64,000 nt of DNA from Streptomyces sp. NBC_00440 (GCF_036014215.1 NZ_CP107921.1:4905501-4969500), one strand, 5' to 3'. Positions 30,862 through 41,174 are shown, counted from the first letter of the stretch. Numbers and translations: made by a program. Notes: generated by a model from the letters alone, not told the origin.

Positions 30862-31884
30862 ATGCTTATCGCTCAGCGTCCGTCGCTGACCGAAGAGGTC
30901 GTCGACGAGTACCGCTCGCGGTTCGTGATCGAGCCGCTGGAGCCGGGCTTCGGCTACACCCTCGGCAACTCGCTCCGCCGCACGCTCCTCTCCTCGATCC
31001 CCGGCGCCGCTGTCACCAGCATCCGCGTCGACGGTGTCCTGCACGAGTTCACCACCGTGCCGGGCGTCAAGGAGGACGTGACCGACCTCATCCTCAACAT
31101 CAAGCAGCTGGTCGTCTCCTCGGAGCACGACGAGCCGGTCGTGATGTACCTGCGTAAGCAGGGCCCCGGCCTGGTCACCGCTGCTGACATCGCCCCGCCG
31201 GCCGGTGTCGAGGTGCACAACCCCGACCTGGTCCTCGCCACGCTGAACGGCAAGGGCAAGCTGGAGATGGAGCTGACCGTCGAGCGCGGCCGCGGCTACG
31301 TCTCCGCCGTGCAGAACAAGCAGCTGGGCCAGGAGATCGGCCGCATCCCGGTCGACTCCATCTACTCCCCGGTGCTGAAGGTCACGTACAAGGTCGAGGC
31401 GACCCGTGTCGAGCAGCGCACCGACTTCGACAAGCTGATCGTCGACGTCGAGACCAAGCAGGCCATGCGTCCCCGTGACGCCATGGCGTCGGCCGGTAAG
31501 ACCCTGGTCGAGCTGTTCGGTCTGGCCCGCGAGCTCAACATCGACGCCGAGGGCATCGACATGGGCCCGTCGCCGACGGACGCCGCGCTCGCCGCCGATC
31601 TGGCGCTGCCGATCGAGGAGCTTGAGCTCACCGTCCGTTCGTACAACTGCCTCAAGCGCGAGGGCATCCACTCCGTGGGTGAGCTCGTGGCGCGGTCCGA
31701 GGCCGACCTGCTCGACATCCGCAACTTCGGTGCGAAGTCGATCGACGAGGTCAAGGCGAAGCTGGCCGGCATGGGCCTCGCGCTCAAGGACAGCCCGCCC
31801 GGATTCGACCCGACCGCCGCCGCCGACGCCTTCGGTGCGGACGACGACGCGGACGCCGGTTTCGTGGAGACCGAGCAGTACTGA
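30862..31884 (+). CDS. rpoA: RNA polymerase alpha subunit
   Basis: A 340-residue alpha subunit. The NTD dimerisation/assembly core includes [20 protein letters not shown] and [17 protein letters not shown]; the CTD (about residues 250-315) has [20 protein letters not shown] and [15 protein letters not shown] for DNA and activator contacts, followed by an acidic tail. The ATG at 30862 gives [20 protein letters not shown]. It is followed by a perfect hairpin and rplQ, the usual alpha operon end. Confidence 0.97.
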   Translation: MLIAQRPSLTEEVVDEYRSRFVIEPLEPGFGYTLGNSLRRTLLSSIPGAAVTSIRVDGVLHEFTTVPGVKEDVTDLILNIKQLVVSSEHDEPVVMYLRKQGPGLVTAADIAPPAGVEVHNPDLVLATLNGKGKLEMELTVERGRGYVSAVQNKQLGQEIGRIPVDSIYSPVLKVTYKVEATRVEQRTDFDKLIVDVETKQAMRPRDAMASAGKTLVELFGLARELNIDAEGIDMGPSPTDAALAADLALPIEELELTVRSYNCLKREGIHSVGELVARSEADLLDIRNFGAKSIDEVKAKLAGMGLALKDSPPGFDPTAAADAFGADDDADAGFVETEQY

Positions 31885-31892
31885 TACGCCTC

Positions 31893-31928
31893 CGGCCGGG
31901 ACCCCGGGAATGTCCGGGGTCCCGGCCG
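31893..31928 (+). terminator. Perfect hairpin between rpoA and rplQ
   Basis: CGGCCGGGACCCCGG (31893-31907) pairs perfectly with CCGGGGTCCCGGCCG (31914-31928) around GAATGT, nine bases after rpoA. Since rplQ normally belongs to the same transcript, this may attenuate expression or mark an RNA processing point. Confidence 0.7.
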
Positions 31929-32009
31929 TGGACTTCCGGCGGGCAGCAGCCCGCCGGTTACTGACACCGGTACCTGATACGGCCGGTGCAGATCACAAGG
32001 AGAAACACC

Positions 32010-32504
32010 ATGCCGAAGCCTGCCAAGGGTGCCCGTCTGGGCGGCGGCGCCGCGCACGAGCGTCTGCTTCTCGCGAACCTCGCGAAGTCGCTGTTCGAGC
32101 ACGGCCGCATCACCACGACCGAGGCCAAGGCTCGCCGCCTGCGTCCGGTCGCGGAGCGTTTCATCACCAAGGCGAAGAAGGGCGACATCCACAACCGTCG
32201 CCTCGTGCTGAAGTCGATCACGGACAAGGGCGTCGTCCACACGCTCTTCACCGAGATCGCCCCCCGGTACGAGAACCGCCCCGGTGGCTACACCCGCATC
32301 ACCAAGATCGGCAACCGTCGTGGCGACAACGCCCCGATGGCGGTCATCGAGCTGGTCGAGGCGCTGACCGTGGCCCAGGAGGCCACCGGTGAGGCCGAGG
32401 CCGCGACCAAGCGTGCCGCCAAGGACGCTGCCCCGAAGACCGAGGCCCCGGCCGAGGTCGTCGAGGACGCGAAGCCGGTCGAGGCGGAGTCCAAGGACGC
32501 CTGA
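32010..32504 (+). CDS. rplQ: 50S ribosomal protein L17
   Basis: A 164-residue L17 near the tunnel exit. The core (residues 1-120) has [20 protein letters not shown] and the basic [20 protein letters not shown]. The remaining 45 residues are an Ala/Glu/Lys-rich acidic tail ([20 protein letters not shown]) typical of actinomycete L17. ATG at 32010 behind AAGGAGAAAC. It is followed by truA. Confidence 0.97.
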   Translation: MPKPAKGARLGGGAAHERLLLANLAKSLFEHGRITTTEAKARRLRPVAERFITKAKKGDIHNRRLVLKSITDKGVVHTLFTEIAPRYENRPGGYTRITKIGNRRGDNAPMAVIELVEALTVAQEATGEAEAATKRAAKDAAPKTEAPAEVVEDAKPVEAESKDA

Positions 32505-32654
32505 CCCTTTTGAGGGCAGCGTTCTGAGGACAACGTTCTGAAGACAGCTGAACGGGCTCGTATCTCCCTCCGGGGCGGTGCGGGTCCGTTCTTCTTTGTG
32601 TGGTGGGTGAATCGTGCGGTGCGGTGGGGCGCGTGAGGCTGAGAGGATGCGCTG

Positions 32655-33509
32655 GTGAGTGATGAGGTGGAGCCCGGTTCGGTACGGGTGCGGCTGGACC
32701 TTGCGTACGACGGCAGGGACTTCTCCGGCTGGGCGAAGCAGAACGAACGGCGCACGGTGCAGGGCGAGTTGGAGTCGGCCATCCGTACCGTGACCCGCTC
32801 GGCCACGACGTACGACCTGACGGTCGCCGGACGCACCGACGCCGGGGTGCACGCCCGTGGCCAGGTCGCGCAGGTCGACCTCCCCCGTGAGGTGTGGGAG
32901 GAGCACCGGGAGATGCTGCTGCGGCGGCTGTCCGGGCGGCTTCCCCAGGACGTACGGGTGTGGCGGGTGGCCGAGGCACCGCCGGGCTTCAACGCCCGGT
33001 TCTCGGCGATCTGGCGCCGGTACGCCTACCGCGTGAGCGACCGGCCCGGCGGGGTCGATCCGCTGCTGCGCGGGCACGTCCTCTGGCACGACCGGGAGCT
33101 GGACCTCCCGGCGATGAACGCCGCTTCGCAGGCCCTCATCGGGGAGCACGACTTCGCCGCGTACTGCAAGAAGCGCGAGGGCGCGACCACGATCCGCACC
33201 CTCCAGCAGCTGATCTGGGAGCGCGGCACCGACGGGATCGTCACCGGAACCGTGCGGGCCGACGCCTTCTGCCACAACATGGTCCGCTCGCTGGTGGGTG
33301 CGCTGCTCTCCGTCGGCGACGGGCACCGGCCGGTGGAGTGGCCGGGGAAGGTGCTCGCCGTCGCGGTGCGCGATTCCTCGGTGCGCGTGGTGCGCCCACA
33401 TGGGCTGACGCTGGAGGAAGTGGGCTACCCCGCCGACGAGTTGCTCGCGGCCAGGAGCCGCGAGGCACGTAATATGCGGACCCTGCCGGGGGCCGCCGGC
33501 TGCTGCTGA
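32655..33509 (+). CDS. truA: tRNA pseudouridine synthase A
   Basis: A 284-residue enzyme making pseudouridine at tRNA positions 38-40. The catalytic Asp is D62 in [20 protein letters not shown], and the C-terminal motif [19 protein letters not shown] is present. The GTG at 32655 follows GAGAGG. It lies 150 bases after rplQ; the gap holds a duplicated CGTTCTGARGACA and a weak GAACGG/CCGTTC inverted repeat. rplQ-truA is a conserved pair. Confidence 0.95.
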   Translation: MSDEVEPGSVRVRLDLAYDGRDFSGWAKQNERRTVQGELESAIRTVTRSATTYDLTVAGRTDAGVHARGQVAQVDLPREVWEEHREMLLRRLSGRLPQDVRVWRVAEAPPGFNARFSAIWRRYAYRVSDRPGGVDPLLRGHVLWHDRELDLPAMNAASQALIGEHDFAAYCKKREGATTIRTLQQLIWERGTDGIVTGTVRADAFCHNMVRSLVGALLSVGDGHRPVEWPGKVLAVAVRDSSVRVVRPHGLTLEEVGYPADELLAARSREARNMRTLPGAAGCC

Positions 33510-33623
33510 GGCCGAGTCCGAGGCCGAGTCCGAAGGGCCGGATCCGAGGCCGGCCGGGGGGCGATCGCCGCCGCGGCCCGGTGGCCCGCAGGGAAGCGCA
33601 CATCGCCGACGTACGGAGATCCC

Positions 33624-34445
33624 ATGCCTCAGCCCTCCACGACCGGGCAGCTCCCCCAGGAGTGGGGTGCACTGCCGCTGACCGTGGTGATGCCGACGTA
33701 CAACGAGGCCGCCAGCCTGCCGCGCACCGCCGAGGCCGTGCTGGCCCTGCCGCTGCCCGGCCTCCAGCTGAAGGTGGTGGACGACGCCAGCCCCGACGGC
33801 ACCGGCCGGCTGGCCGACGAGCTGGCCGCCGAGTACAACGCGGCCCGGAACGGCACAGTGGGCGCCGTCGGGGCCCGGCCGCGGATGACCGTGCTGCACC
33901 GCACGGAGAAGGACGGCCTGGGGCGCGCCTACGCCGCCGGGATGCTGGCCGCGCTCGACGAGGGCGCCGACTACGTCGTACAGATGGACGCCGACGGCAG
34001 CCACCCCGCGCACGTCGTGCCGCAGCTGCTGGGGACCGCGCTGGCGACCGACGCCGGGTTCGTCGTCGGCAGCCGGTACGTCGACGGCGGCTCGCTGGAC
34101 GAGGACTGGGGCCTGCACCGGAAGCTGCTGTCGCGCTTCGCCAACCAGTACGCGCGCACCATCCTGGACACCCGGATCCGCGACATCACCGCGGGCTTCA
34201 ACCTGTGGCGCGCGCAGACGCTGCGCGCGGTGGACCTGACGACGCTGGGCAGCGCCGGATACAGCTTCCAGGTGGAGCTGAAGTTCCTGGCCGTACGCCG
34301 CGGCTACAGCGGTGTGGAGATCCCGATTCGCTTCGAGGAGCGCACCGAAGGCGTGTCGAAGATGGACCTGGCGACGCAGATCGAGTCCGCGCTGCTGCCC
34401 CTGCGGCTGCGGCTGCGCCACCGGGGCGGCAGCGGCCGCAGCTGA
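33624..34445 (+). CDS. Polyprenol monophosphomannose synthase (GT2, DPM1/Ppm1-like)
   Basis: A 273-residue family 2 glycosyltransferase. The nucleotide-sugar site is shown by VVMPTYNEAASLP, VVDDASPDGT (about 52-61) and the metal-binding QMDADGSHP (about 118-126), followed by DITAGFNLWRAQTL and FEERTEGVSKMDL, the pattern of dolichol/polyprenol-phosphate mannose synthases. It has no membrane domain, so it corresponds to the soluble catalytic type. The product polyprenyl-phosphomannose would serve protein O-mannosylation or glycolipids on the outside. 114 bases after truA. Confidence 0.88.
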   Translation: MPQPSTTGQLPQEWGALPLTVVMPTYNEAASLPRTAEAVLALPLPGLQLKVVDDASPDGTGRLADELAAEYNAARNGTVGAVGARPRMTVLHRTEKDGLGRAYAAGMLAALDEGADYVVQMDADGSHPAHVVPQLLGTALATDAGFVVGSRYVDGGSLDEDWGLHRKLLSRFANQYARTILDTRIRDITAGFNLWRAQTLRAVDLTTLGSAGYSFQVELKFLAVRRGYSGVEIPIRFEERTEGVSKMDLATQIESALLPLRLRLRHRGGSGRS

Positions 34446-34477
34446 GCCGGGCAGGGACAGAAGCGGGCGGGGCGGCC

Positions 34478-35380
34478 TCAGCTCGCCGGAGCGGTGGCAG
34501 CCGCCGACGCCTGGGCCTGGCCGCGCGCCACGATCTGGCGGAAGGTGAACTCCGCCACGTCGTCGCCCGCAGTGAAGACGTCGGCGTCGGACTGTGTGAC
34601 GTTCTTGCCGCTGGTGAAACCGCCGACCGTGAAGTAGGCATAGCGGCCATAGGCGTTGGCGGTCCTGCGGCAGACCGAGCCGTTGCGGCAGAAGGTGGGG
34701 ACGCCCGCGCCGTTGAGCGAGGCGACGCCTCCGGCCGACTGCTTCATCGCCTTCTGGGCCTGCGCCTCGGTGTCGAAGACGGCGACACCGATGGTGACCG
34801 CGATGCCTCCCTTGCTGAACGTCGCCCGGATGACCTGCCCGCAGCCGTTGTTGACCAGCACTGACCCGAGCGCACCCTGGGTGACGGACGAGCAGGCCGT
34901 GGTGCGGTGGGTGGCGGCCTTCTTGTACGTGTGGTCGCCCACCGCGATCGTCGCGCCGGGGAAGAGGGTGGCGGCGCTGAGCGGGGCCGTGTCCTTCTTC
35001 GAGCTGGAGATGAAGTCCTTGGGGTCGGGCGGTGGCGCCGGGGCCTTCGGCGTGAAGGACGGCAGGGCCTCACTGCTCTTGCTCGGCAGCGCCTCGGGGG
35101 AGGGGAGGTTCTTGCCGGCCGTGTCGGATCCGCTGCCCGCCGCCACGACCACGGCCGCGACGAGAGCCCCCACCACGGCGGTGGCCAGTACCCCGCCGCC
35201 GATCAGCAGCAGCTTCTTGCGTTTGCCGCGTGCGGCGCTCTCGTCGGCCAGCGCCGCCCAGTCGGGCGTCCCGCCGGGCGTCTGCCCGCCCGGGGCCTGC
35301 CACCGGCCGTCCCCGCCGTTGGCGTTGTTCCGCTGTGAATCCCCCGGCCCCCAGGAGGGCCCCCCTTGCCCGAAGCTCAT
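34478..35380 (-). CDS. Membrane-anchored extracytoplasmic protein of unknown function
   Basis: A 300-residue protein. Residues 1-50 are Gly/Asn/Gln-rich and cytoplasmic; a positively charged stop (RGKRKKLLL) precedes one transmembrane helix at about 55-80 (GGGVLATAVVGALVAAVVVA). After a Pro/Ser-rich linker comes an extracytoplasmic domain of about 170 residues with paired Cys (TACSSV...NNGCGQVI and PTFCRNGSVCRRT), probably disulphide-bonded. I do not recognise the domain. The start could be the ATG at 35380 or 35389; neither has a good ribosome site. It is divergent from the ABC-F gene and convergent with the mannosyltransferase. Confidence 0.72.
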   Translation of the reverse strand: MSFGQGGPSWGPGDSQRNNANGGDGRWQAPGGQTPGGTPDWAALADESAARGKRKKLLLIGGGVLATAVVGALVAAVVVAAGSGSDTAGKNLPSPEALPSKSSEALPSFTPKAPAPPPDPKDFISSSKKDTAPLSAATLFPGATIAVGDHTYKKAATHRTTACSSVTQGALGSVLVNNGCGQVIRATFSKGGIAVTIGVAVFDTEAQAQKAMKQSAGGVASLNGAGVPTFCRNGSVCRRTANAYGRYAYFTVGGFTSGKNVTQSDADVFTAGDDVAEFTFRQIVARGQAQASAAATAPAS

Positions 35381-35489
35381 GGCGCGCATACTAATCCGGC
35401 TTCGCCGGGCCCGAGCCCCCAGGGGCGCCGGAATGGGGCGCCGGAATCCGGTTGCCTCCCGGGGGTGCGTGTGGGCGACAATCCGGTGC

Positions 35490-37109
35490 ATGGGACATCT
35501 TGAAGCGGGTCATCTTGAGTACTACTTGCCGGACGGGCGGGTGCTGCTCGGTGATGCCTCGTTCCGGGTGGGTGACGGCGCGGTCGTGGCCCTGGTCGGT
35601 GCCAACGGCGCCGGCAAGACCACCCTGCTGCGGCTGATCGCGGGGGAGATCCAGCCGCACGGCGGGACGGTCTCGGTGAGCGGCGGCCTCGGAGTGATGC
35701 GGCAGTTCGTCGGCTCGGTCCGTGACGACCGTACGGTCCGGGACCTGCTCGTCTCGGTCGCACAGCCGCGCATCCGCGAAGCGGCCCGGGCGGTGGACGC
35801 CGCCGAGCACCTGATCATGACCGTGGACGACGAGGCCGCGCAGATGACGTACGCGCAGGCCCTGAGCGACTGGGCCGAGGTGCAGGGGTACGAGGCCGAG
35901 ACCGTCTGGGACATGTGCACCATGGCCGCGCTCGGCGTCCCCTACGACAAGGCGCAGTTCCGCGAGGTGCGGACGCTCTCCGGGGGCGAGCAGAAGCGGC
36001 TGGTCCTGGAGGCGCTGCTGCGGGGGCCCGACGAGGTGCTGCTCCTCGACGAGCCGGACAACTACCTGGACGTGCCGGGCAAGCGCTGGCTGGAGGAGCG
36101 GCTGAAGGAGACCCGCAAGACGGTGCTCTTCGTCTCGCACGACAGGGAGCTGCTGTCGAGGGCCGCCGAGAAGATCGTGAGTGTGGAGCCCGGTCCGGCC
36201 GGCTCGGACGTCTGGGTGCACGGCGGCGGGTTCGACACGTACCACGCGGCCCGCAAGGAGCGCTTCGCGAGGTTCGAGGAGCTCAAGCGGCGCTGGGACG
36301 AGGAGCACGCCCGGCTGAAGGCGCTGGTGCTGCGGCTGCGCAACCAGGCGGCGAGCAGCCCCGACATGGCATCGCGCTACCGGGCCATGCAGACGCGCTT
36401 CCAGAAGTTCGAGGAGGCCGGGCCGCCGCCCGAGCCGCCGCGCGAGCAGGAGATCAGCATGCGGCTGCGCGGAGGCCGCACCGGCGTACGGGCCGTGACC
36501 TGCGAGAACCTTGAGCTGACCGGCCTGATGAAGCCCTTCTCGCTGGAGATCTTCTACGGCGAGCGGGTCGCGGTGCTCGGCTCCAACGGGTCGGGCAAGT
36601 CCCACTTCCTGCGGCTGCTGGCCGGCGGAGACGTCGCCCACACCGGCCAGTGGAAGACCGGCGCCCGTGTCGTGCCCGGCCACTTCGCCCAGACCCACGC
36701 GCACCCGGAGCTGCTGGGCCGCACGCTCGTCGACATCCTGTGGACGGAGCACGCGAAGGACCGGGGGGCGGCCATGGGCGTGCTGCGCCGGTACGAGATG
36801 GAGCGCCAGGGCGACCAGCTCTTCGACCGGCTCTCGGGCGGCCAGCAGGCGCGCTTCCAGATCCTGCTCCTGGAGCTGGCGGGCACCACCGCGCTGCTCC
36901 TGGACGAGCCGACGGACAACCTGGACCTGGAGTCGGCCGAGGCGCTCCAGGAGGGTCTGGAGGCGTACGAGGGCACGGTGGTCGCGGTCACCCACGACCG
37001 CTGGTTCGCGAAGTCCTTCGACCGGTATCTGGTCTTCGGCTCGGACGGCGTCGTACGGGAGACGGCCGAGCCGGTGTGGGACGAGCGGCGCGTGGAGCGG
37101 GTGCGGTAG
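35490..37109 (+). CDS. ABC-F family ATP-binding protein
   Basis: A 539-residue protein with two ABC cassettes and no membrane domain. Walker A loops are GANGAGKTTLLRL and GSNGSGKSHFLRL; signatures are LSGGEQKRL and LSGGQQARF; Walker B sites end in LLLDEPDNYLD and LLLDEPTDNLD. A basic linker between cassettes (about residues 245-320) contains RNQAASSPDMASRYRAMQTR, the P-site tRNA interaction motif region of ABC-F ribosome-associated factors. It probably acts on stalled or antibiotic-bound ribosomes. Only the ATG at 35490 fits the first cassette; the extension upstream is antisense to the divergent gene. Confidence 0.9.
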   Translation: MGHLEAGHLEYYLPDGRVLLGDASFRVGDGAVVALVGANGAGKTTLLRLIAGEIQPHGGTVSVSGGLGVMRQFVGSVRDDRTVRDLLVSVAQPRIREAARAVDAAEHLIMTVDDEAAQMTYAQALSDWAEVQGYEAETVWDMCTMAALGVPYDKAQFREVRTLSGGEQKRLVLEALLRGPDEVLLLDEPDNYLDVPGKRWLEERLKETRKTVLFVSHDRELLSRAAEKIVSVEPGPAGSDVWVHGGGFDTYHAARKERFARFEELKRRWDEEHARLKALVLRLRNQAASSPDMASRYRAMQTRFQKFEEAGPPPEPPREQEISMRLRGGRTGVRAVTCENLELTGLMKPFSLEIFYGERVAVLGSNGSGKSHFLRLLAGGDVAHTGQWKTGARVVPGHFAQTHAHPELLGRTLVDILWTEHAKDRGAAMGVLRRYEMERQGDQLFDRLSGGQQARFQILLLELAGTTALLLDEPTDNLDLESAEALQEGLEAYEGTVVAVTHDRWFAKSFDRYLVFGSDGVVRETAEPVWDERRVERVR

Positions 37110-37252
37110 GCGAGGCGGACGGTGCGGTGGGCGTGACGGGCGGGACAGGTGTGACGGGTGCGGTTGGCATGACAGGCGTGACGGGTGCGGCGGCCGGGGC
37201 AGCCGGTCCGGTGGCTGTACCGTCGTCCGGGCCCGTGATCCCGGGCCCGGAC
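37110..37252 (+). repeat. Tandem GTGACGGGYGSGG-type repeats and hairpin after the ABC-F gene
   Basis: About five imperfect units such as GTGACGGGTGCGG and GTGACGGGCGGGA run from about 37122 to 37192. They are followed by the inverted repeat GTCCGGGCCC / GGGCCCGGAC (37225-37252), which probably terminates the ABC-F transcript just before the rplM promoter. Confidence 0.6.
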
Positions 37253-37260
37253 CAGCTGTT

Positions 37261-37290
37261 TTGACCCATCCGGGGCGGCGCGGGTAGTCT
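37261..37290 (+). promoter_or_regulatory. rplM-rpsI promoter
   Basis: TTGACC (37261-37266), an 18-base spacer and TAGTCT (37285-37290) form a strong HrdB-type promoter. The predicted 5' leader is about 180 bases long. Confidence 0.75.
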
Positions 37291-37474
37291 CGGCTTTTGT
37301 TATACGTATTGGCTTCGTCGTTCTCACGCGAAGGGCCCTTACGTAGGTTCCCTGGAGCAGTTACCAGTGGCTCGCATACGGGCAGCGTCCCCGGCATTGT
37401 GAGCCCCAGCTGCAGATCGCTTCAGGGGTGCCGTGTGTCTGGACCCCATCCACTGAAGAAGCGAAGGCTACGAA

Positions 37475-37918
37475 GTGCGTACGTACAGCCCCAAGCCCGG
37501 CGATGTCACTCGCCAGTGGCACATCATCGACGCGCAGGACATCGTCCTGGGCCGTCTGGCGACGACCGCCGCCACCCTCCTGCGGGGCAAGCACAAGGCG
37601 ATCTACGCCCCGCACATGGACATGGGTGACTTCGTCATCATCATCAACGCCGAGAAGGTTCACCTCTCCGGCAACAAGAAGACCCAGAAGATGGCGTACC
37701 GCCACTCCGGTTACCCGGGTGGCCTGCGTTCCGTCCGCTACGACGAGCTGCTTGAGAAGAGCCCCGAGAAGGCCATCGAGAAGGCCATCAAGGGCATGAT
37801 TCCCAAGAACACCCTGGGCCGTCAGGTGCTCTCGAAGCTGAAGATCTACGCGGGAGACCAGCACCCGCACGCTGCCCAGCAGCCTGTCCCGTTCGAGATC
37901 ACCCAGGTCGCGCAGTAG
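37475..37918 (+). CDS. rplM: 50S ribosomal protein L13
   Basis: A 147-residue L13, an early-assembling 23S rRNA binder. It begins [20 protein letters not shown] and has [20 protein letters not shown] and [23 protein letters not shown] start at 37475. First gene of the rplM-rpsI pair. Confidence 0.97.
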   Translation: MRTYSPKPGDVTRQWHIIDAQDIVLGRLATTAATLLRGKHKAIYAPHMDMGDFVIIINAEKVHLSGNKKTQKMAYRHSGYPGGLRSVRYDELLEKSPEKAIEKAIKGMIPKNTLGRQVLSKLKIYAGDQHPHAAQQPVPFEITQVAQ

Positions 37919-37962
37919 TTCCGGCCACCCCCTAAGACGTAAAGAAAGATCTGAGGAGAATC

Positions 37963-38499
37963 GTGGCCGAGACCACTGCAGAGACCCCCACCGACGACGT
38001 GGCGGGCACCGAGGGCGAAGAGACCTTCGCCGAGGTGACCACCTTCGAGTCCGAGGTTCCGGTCGAGGGCGAGTACACCAGCGAGTCGCTCGCGGGCCGC
38101 TTCGGCGACCCGCAGCCGGCGGCCGGCCTGGGCCGCCGCAAGAACGCCATTGCCCGCGTCCGGATCGTTCCGGGCACCGGCAAGTGGAAGATCAACGGTC
38201 GTACCCTTGAGGACTACTTCCCCAACAAGGTGCACCAGCAGGAAGTCAACGAGCCCTTCAAGGTGCTCGAACTCGACAACCGCTACGACGTCATCGCCCG
38301 CATCTCGGGTGGCGGCGTGTCCGGTCAGGCCGGCGCCCTGCGCCTCGGCGTGGCCCGCTCGCTGAACGAGGCGGACGTGGACAACAACCGCGCCACGCTG
38401 AAGAAGGCCGGCTTCCTCTCCCGCGACGACCGTGCGGTCGAGCGCAAGAAGGCCGGTCTCAAGAAGGCCCGTAAGGCCCCGCAGTACAGCAAGCGCTAA
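37963..38499 (+). CDS. rpsI: 30S ribosomal protein S9
   Basis: A 178-residue S9 whose C-terminal tail ([11 protein letters not shown]) reaches the P-site tRNA anticodon. The core [20 protein letters not shown] starts at about residue 49, so there is an acidic N-terminal extension of about 48 residues ([19 protein letters not shown]) as in other actinobacteria. GTG start behind GAGGAG. The operon is closed by the hairpin at 38542. Confidence 0.97.
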   Translation: MAETTAETPTDDVAGTEGEETFAEVTTFESEVPVEGEYTSESLAGRFGDPQPAAGLGRRKNAIARVRIVPGTGKWKINGRTLEDYFPNKVHQQEVNEPFKVLELDNRYDVIARISGGGVSGQAGALRLGVARSLNEADVDNNRATLKKAGFLSRDDRAVERKKAGLKKARKAPQYSKR

Positions 38500-38541
38500 T
38501 CACGGCTTGCAGGGCTGCATGCACGACCCTGTTTGTACGTT

Positions 38542-38574
38542 CGCCCCGGCGGCACCTTCTGTGCTGCCGGGGCG
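38542..38574 (+). terminator. rplM-rpsI terminator
   Basis: CGCCCCGGCGGCAC pairs with GTGCTGCCGGGGCG (one G-U) around CTTCT, followed by TTCGTTTATC, 42 bases after rpsI. Confidence 0.85.
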
Positions 38575-38682
38575 TTCGTTTATCAGGTCCTCCGGCGTAT
38601 AACGGCACAAGACGTTCACAACGCTCAGAGACCTGGGTATTGGGTATTCGGAATTTCTCGGAGCATCTTTCGGAGGACAACA

Positions 38683-40041
38683 GTGGGACGACTCTTCGGC
38701 ACGGACGGTGTGCGCGGTGTCGCCAACGTGGACCTGACGGCGGAGCTCGCGCTCGGTCTCTCGGTCGCCGCGGCGCACGTACTCGCGGAAGCGGGCACAT
38801 TCGAGGGCCATCGGCCGAAAGCGGTGGTCGGGCGCGATCCGCGTGCGTCCGGAGAGTTCCTGGAGGCCGCCGTCGTCGCGGGCCTCGCGAGCGCGGGCGT
38901 GGACGTCCTGCGCGTCGGTGTGCTGCCCACCCCGGCGGTGGCGTATCTCACCGGTGCGCTGGGCGCCGACTTCGGCGTGATGCTCTCCGCCAGCCACAAC
39001 GCCATGCCGGACAACGGCATCAAGTTCTTCGCGCGCGGCGGCCACAAGCTCGCCGACGAGCTGGAGGACCGCGTCGAGACGGTCTACGACCAGCACCGCA
39101 CCGGCGAGCCGTGGGAGCGCCCGACGGGCGCGGGCGTGGGCCGGGTCCGTACGTACGACCAGGGCTTCGACCAGTACGTCGCCCATCTCATCGGCGTCCT
39201 GCCCAACCGGCTCGACGGCCTCAAGGTCGTCCTCGACGAGGCGCACGGCGCGGCGTCCCGCGTCTCGCCCGAGGCGTTCACCCGGGCCGGGGCCGAGGTC
39301 GTCACCCTGGGCGCCGAGCCCGACGGGCTGAACATCAACGACGGCTGCGGCTCGACCCATCTGGCGCTGATCAAGGCCGCCGTGGTCGAACACGGCGCCG
39401 ACTTCGGTATCGCGCACGACGGCGACGCCGACCGCTGCCTCGCCGTGGACGCGTCGGGCGAGGAGGTCGACGGCGACCAGATCCTCGCCGTCCTGGCCCT
39501 CGCCATGCGCGAGGCGGGCACGCTGCGCGGAAACACCGTGGTGGGCACCGTGATGTCCAACCTCGGGTTCAAGATGGCCATGGAGCGCGAGGGCATCGAG
39601 CTGGTCCAGACGGCGGTCGGTGACCGCTATGTCCTGGAGTCGATGAAGGAACACGGCTACGCGCTGGGCGGCGAGCAGTCCGGCCATGTCATCGTCCTGG
39701 ACCACGCGACGACCGGCGACGGCACCCTCACCGGACTGATGCTGGCCGCCCGGGTCGCTGCCACCGGCCGGACGCTGGCCGAGCTGGCGGGTGTGATGGT
39801 GCGGCTGCCGCAGGTCCTGGTCAACGTGCCGGACGTGGACAGGTCGCGGGTCGCCACATCGGCCGAGCTGAGGGCTGCGGTGACCGAGGCCGAGCGTGAA
39901 CTGGGCTCGACCGGCCGCGTACTGCTGCGCCCCTCGGGCACGGAGCCGCTGGTGCGGGTCATGGTCGAGGCTGCGGACATCGACCAGGCGAAGACGGTGG
40001 CGGCCCGGCTGGCCGACGTGGTGAAGTCCGCGCTGGGGTAG
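38683..40041 (+). CDS. glmM: Phosphoglucosamine mutase
   Basis: A 452-residue mutase converting glucosamine-6-P to glucosamine-1-P for UDP-GlcNAc and peptidoglycan synthesis. The phosphoserine is S104 in [17 protein letters not shown], the metal loop is [13 protein letters not shown] and the phosphate site is [19 protein letters not shown] start with GGAGGA seven bases upstream gives [18 protein letters not shown]. It precedes the glmS region in the same direction, with coaA and a DUF389 gene inserted on the other strand. Confidence 0.97.
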   Translation: MGRLFGTDGVRGVANVDLTAELALGLSVAAAHVLAEAGTFEGHRPKAVVGRDPRASGEFLEAAVVAGLASAGVDVLRVGVLPTPAVAYLTGALGADFGVMLSASHNAMPDNGIKFFARGGHKLADELEDRVETVYDQHRTGEPWERPTGAGVGRVRTYDQGFDQYVAHLIGVLPNRLDGLKVVLDEAHGAASRVSPEAFTRAGAEVVTLGAEPDGLNINDGCGSTHLALIKAAVVEHGADFGIAHDGDADRCLAVDASGEEVDGDQILAVLALAMREAGTLRGNTVVGTVMSNLGFKMAMEREGIELVQTAVGDRYVLESMKEHGYALGGEQSGHVIVLDHATTGDGTLTGLMLAARVAATGRTLAELAGVMVRLPQVLVNVPDVDRSRVATSAELRAAVTEAERELGSTGRVLLRPSGTEPLVRVMVEAADIDQAKTVAARLADVVKSALG

Positions 40042-40205
40042 CGGCCGCCGCCGGGTCAGAGGCTGTTGCGTGATGCGTGATGCGTGATGCGTGGTGCGTG
40101 CGGCGTCCGGGGTGACGCCGTACGCACACCGCGGGGCGTCGGCGTCAGGGCAAGGTAGCCAGGGCCGGCCGGCCGTTTCAGTCAGCGCGTTCCGTGCAGT
40201 GCGCT
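40042..40205. repeat. Convergent spacer with TGATGCG and decamer repeats
   Basis: Between the convergent glmM and DUF389 genes. The heptamer TGATGCG/TGGTGCG repeats about four to five times at 40071-40104. Decamer-like units GTGCGCTTCA, GTGCGCTCCA, GCGTGCTCCA, GTGCGCGG lie at about 40197-40235 and run into the 3' end of the DUF389 gene. No gene or clear terminator. Confidence 0.55.
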
Positions 40206-41156
40206 TCAGTGCGCTCCAGCGTGCTCCAGTGCGCGGCGGCGGCGTACCGACAGCAGTGCCTTCTGCACCAGCAGGGTCAGCGTGCCCGCGAGCACGATCC
40301 CGCCCAGGTTCGCAAGCAGTTGGCTGACCGAACCCCAAGTCTGGCTGTAGTCGCCGTAGTTGAACGCCACCGCCGCATTGGCCGCAGCCGGTACGGTCGT
40401 CACGGAGATGGCCACACCGATCAGCGCCCCGGACTTCGCCGAAGTGAGCGAGAGCGTCCCCGCGATGCCCGCGAGGAACGCCACCACGAACGACATCCAG
40501 TCCGGCTGCCAGATGAACGCCGTGTTGGGCCGGGCCGCTTCGACCATGTGCATGGTGAAGAGCCCGAAGGTGTTCATCAGCCAGGCGAATCCTGCCGTCA
40601 GCACCATCGCGATGGCGAACCCTCCGGTCAGCGCCCACAGCGACCGCCCCACCAGGCGCGGAGCCCGCTGCACCAGCGCCGTCGAGATCCCCGCCAGCGG
40701 CCCGAAATCGGGTCCCACCGCCATCGCGCCCACGATCAGGATCGCGTTGTCGAGCATCACACCGCAGGCGGCCAGCATCGTCGCGACGGCCATGAACGCC
40801 ACATAGGTGACGCTGAACGTGGACTCCTCGTCGGTCGCCCGTGTCAGCTCCTCCCACAGCACCGCGTCCGAGCCCTCACCGGGCGCGTCGGCCTCCGCCT
40901 TGTCGGCGTACGCGGAGAGTGTCAGATCCGTGTTCTCGACGGCGATCGAACCGGACCGGTCGATGCCGAGCCCGCGCAGCGCACCGATCAGATCGTCGCC
41001 CGCCTCGCGCGCCACATCGCACATCACCACATCGCCCTGCGGATCGCGGGCCGCGCCGGGCATCACCACCAGGTGCGTGGTGCCCACGGTGTGGCCTATG
41101 AGGTGCAGGACCTCGTCCGTACGGTCGGCGGGCACGATCAGGCGCAGATGCAGCAC
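40206..41156 (-). CDS. DUF389 family integral membrane protein
   Basis: A 316-residue protein. The first about 100 residues are a soluble ferredoxin-like domain (MLHLRLIVPADRTDEVLHLI) and the rest is a membrane domain with six or so helices containing DNAILIVGAMAVGPDFGPLA, the DUF389 signature. Function is unknown; the family is widespread and sometimes described as hydrophobic/stress proteins. It is convergent with glmM and follows coaA 18 bases downstream on the same strand, so the two may be co-transcribed. Confidence 0.85.
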   Translation of the reverse strand: MLHLRLIVPADRTDEVLHLIGHTVGTTHLVVMPGAARDPQGDVVMCDVAREAGDDLIGALRGLGIDRSGSIAVENTDLTLSAYADKAEADAPGEGSDAVLWEELTRATDEESTFSVTYVAFMAVATMLAACGVMLDNAILIVGAMAVGPDFGPLAGISTALVQRAPRLVGRSLWALTGGFAIAMVLTAGFAWLMNTFGLFTMHMVEAARPNTAFIWQPDWMSFVVAFLAGIAGTLSLTSAKSGALIGVAISVTTVPAAANAAVAFNYGDYSQTWGSVSQLLANLGGIVLAGTLTLLVQKALLSVRRRRALEHAGAH

Positions 41157-41174
41157 GCGGGCACTCCAGGAAGG

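Noticed and set aside
31362..34421. 1019-codon minus-strand frame under rpoA-rplQ-truA and the mannosyltransferase
   Set aside because: It runs across three well-supported genes on the other strand and has low-complexity, domain-free translation.
35391..37397. 668-codon minus-strand frame antisense to the ABC-F gene
   Set aside because: His/Arg/Leu-rich shadow translation with no domain; the ABC-F cassettes on the plus strand are unambiguous.
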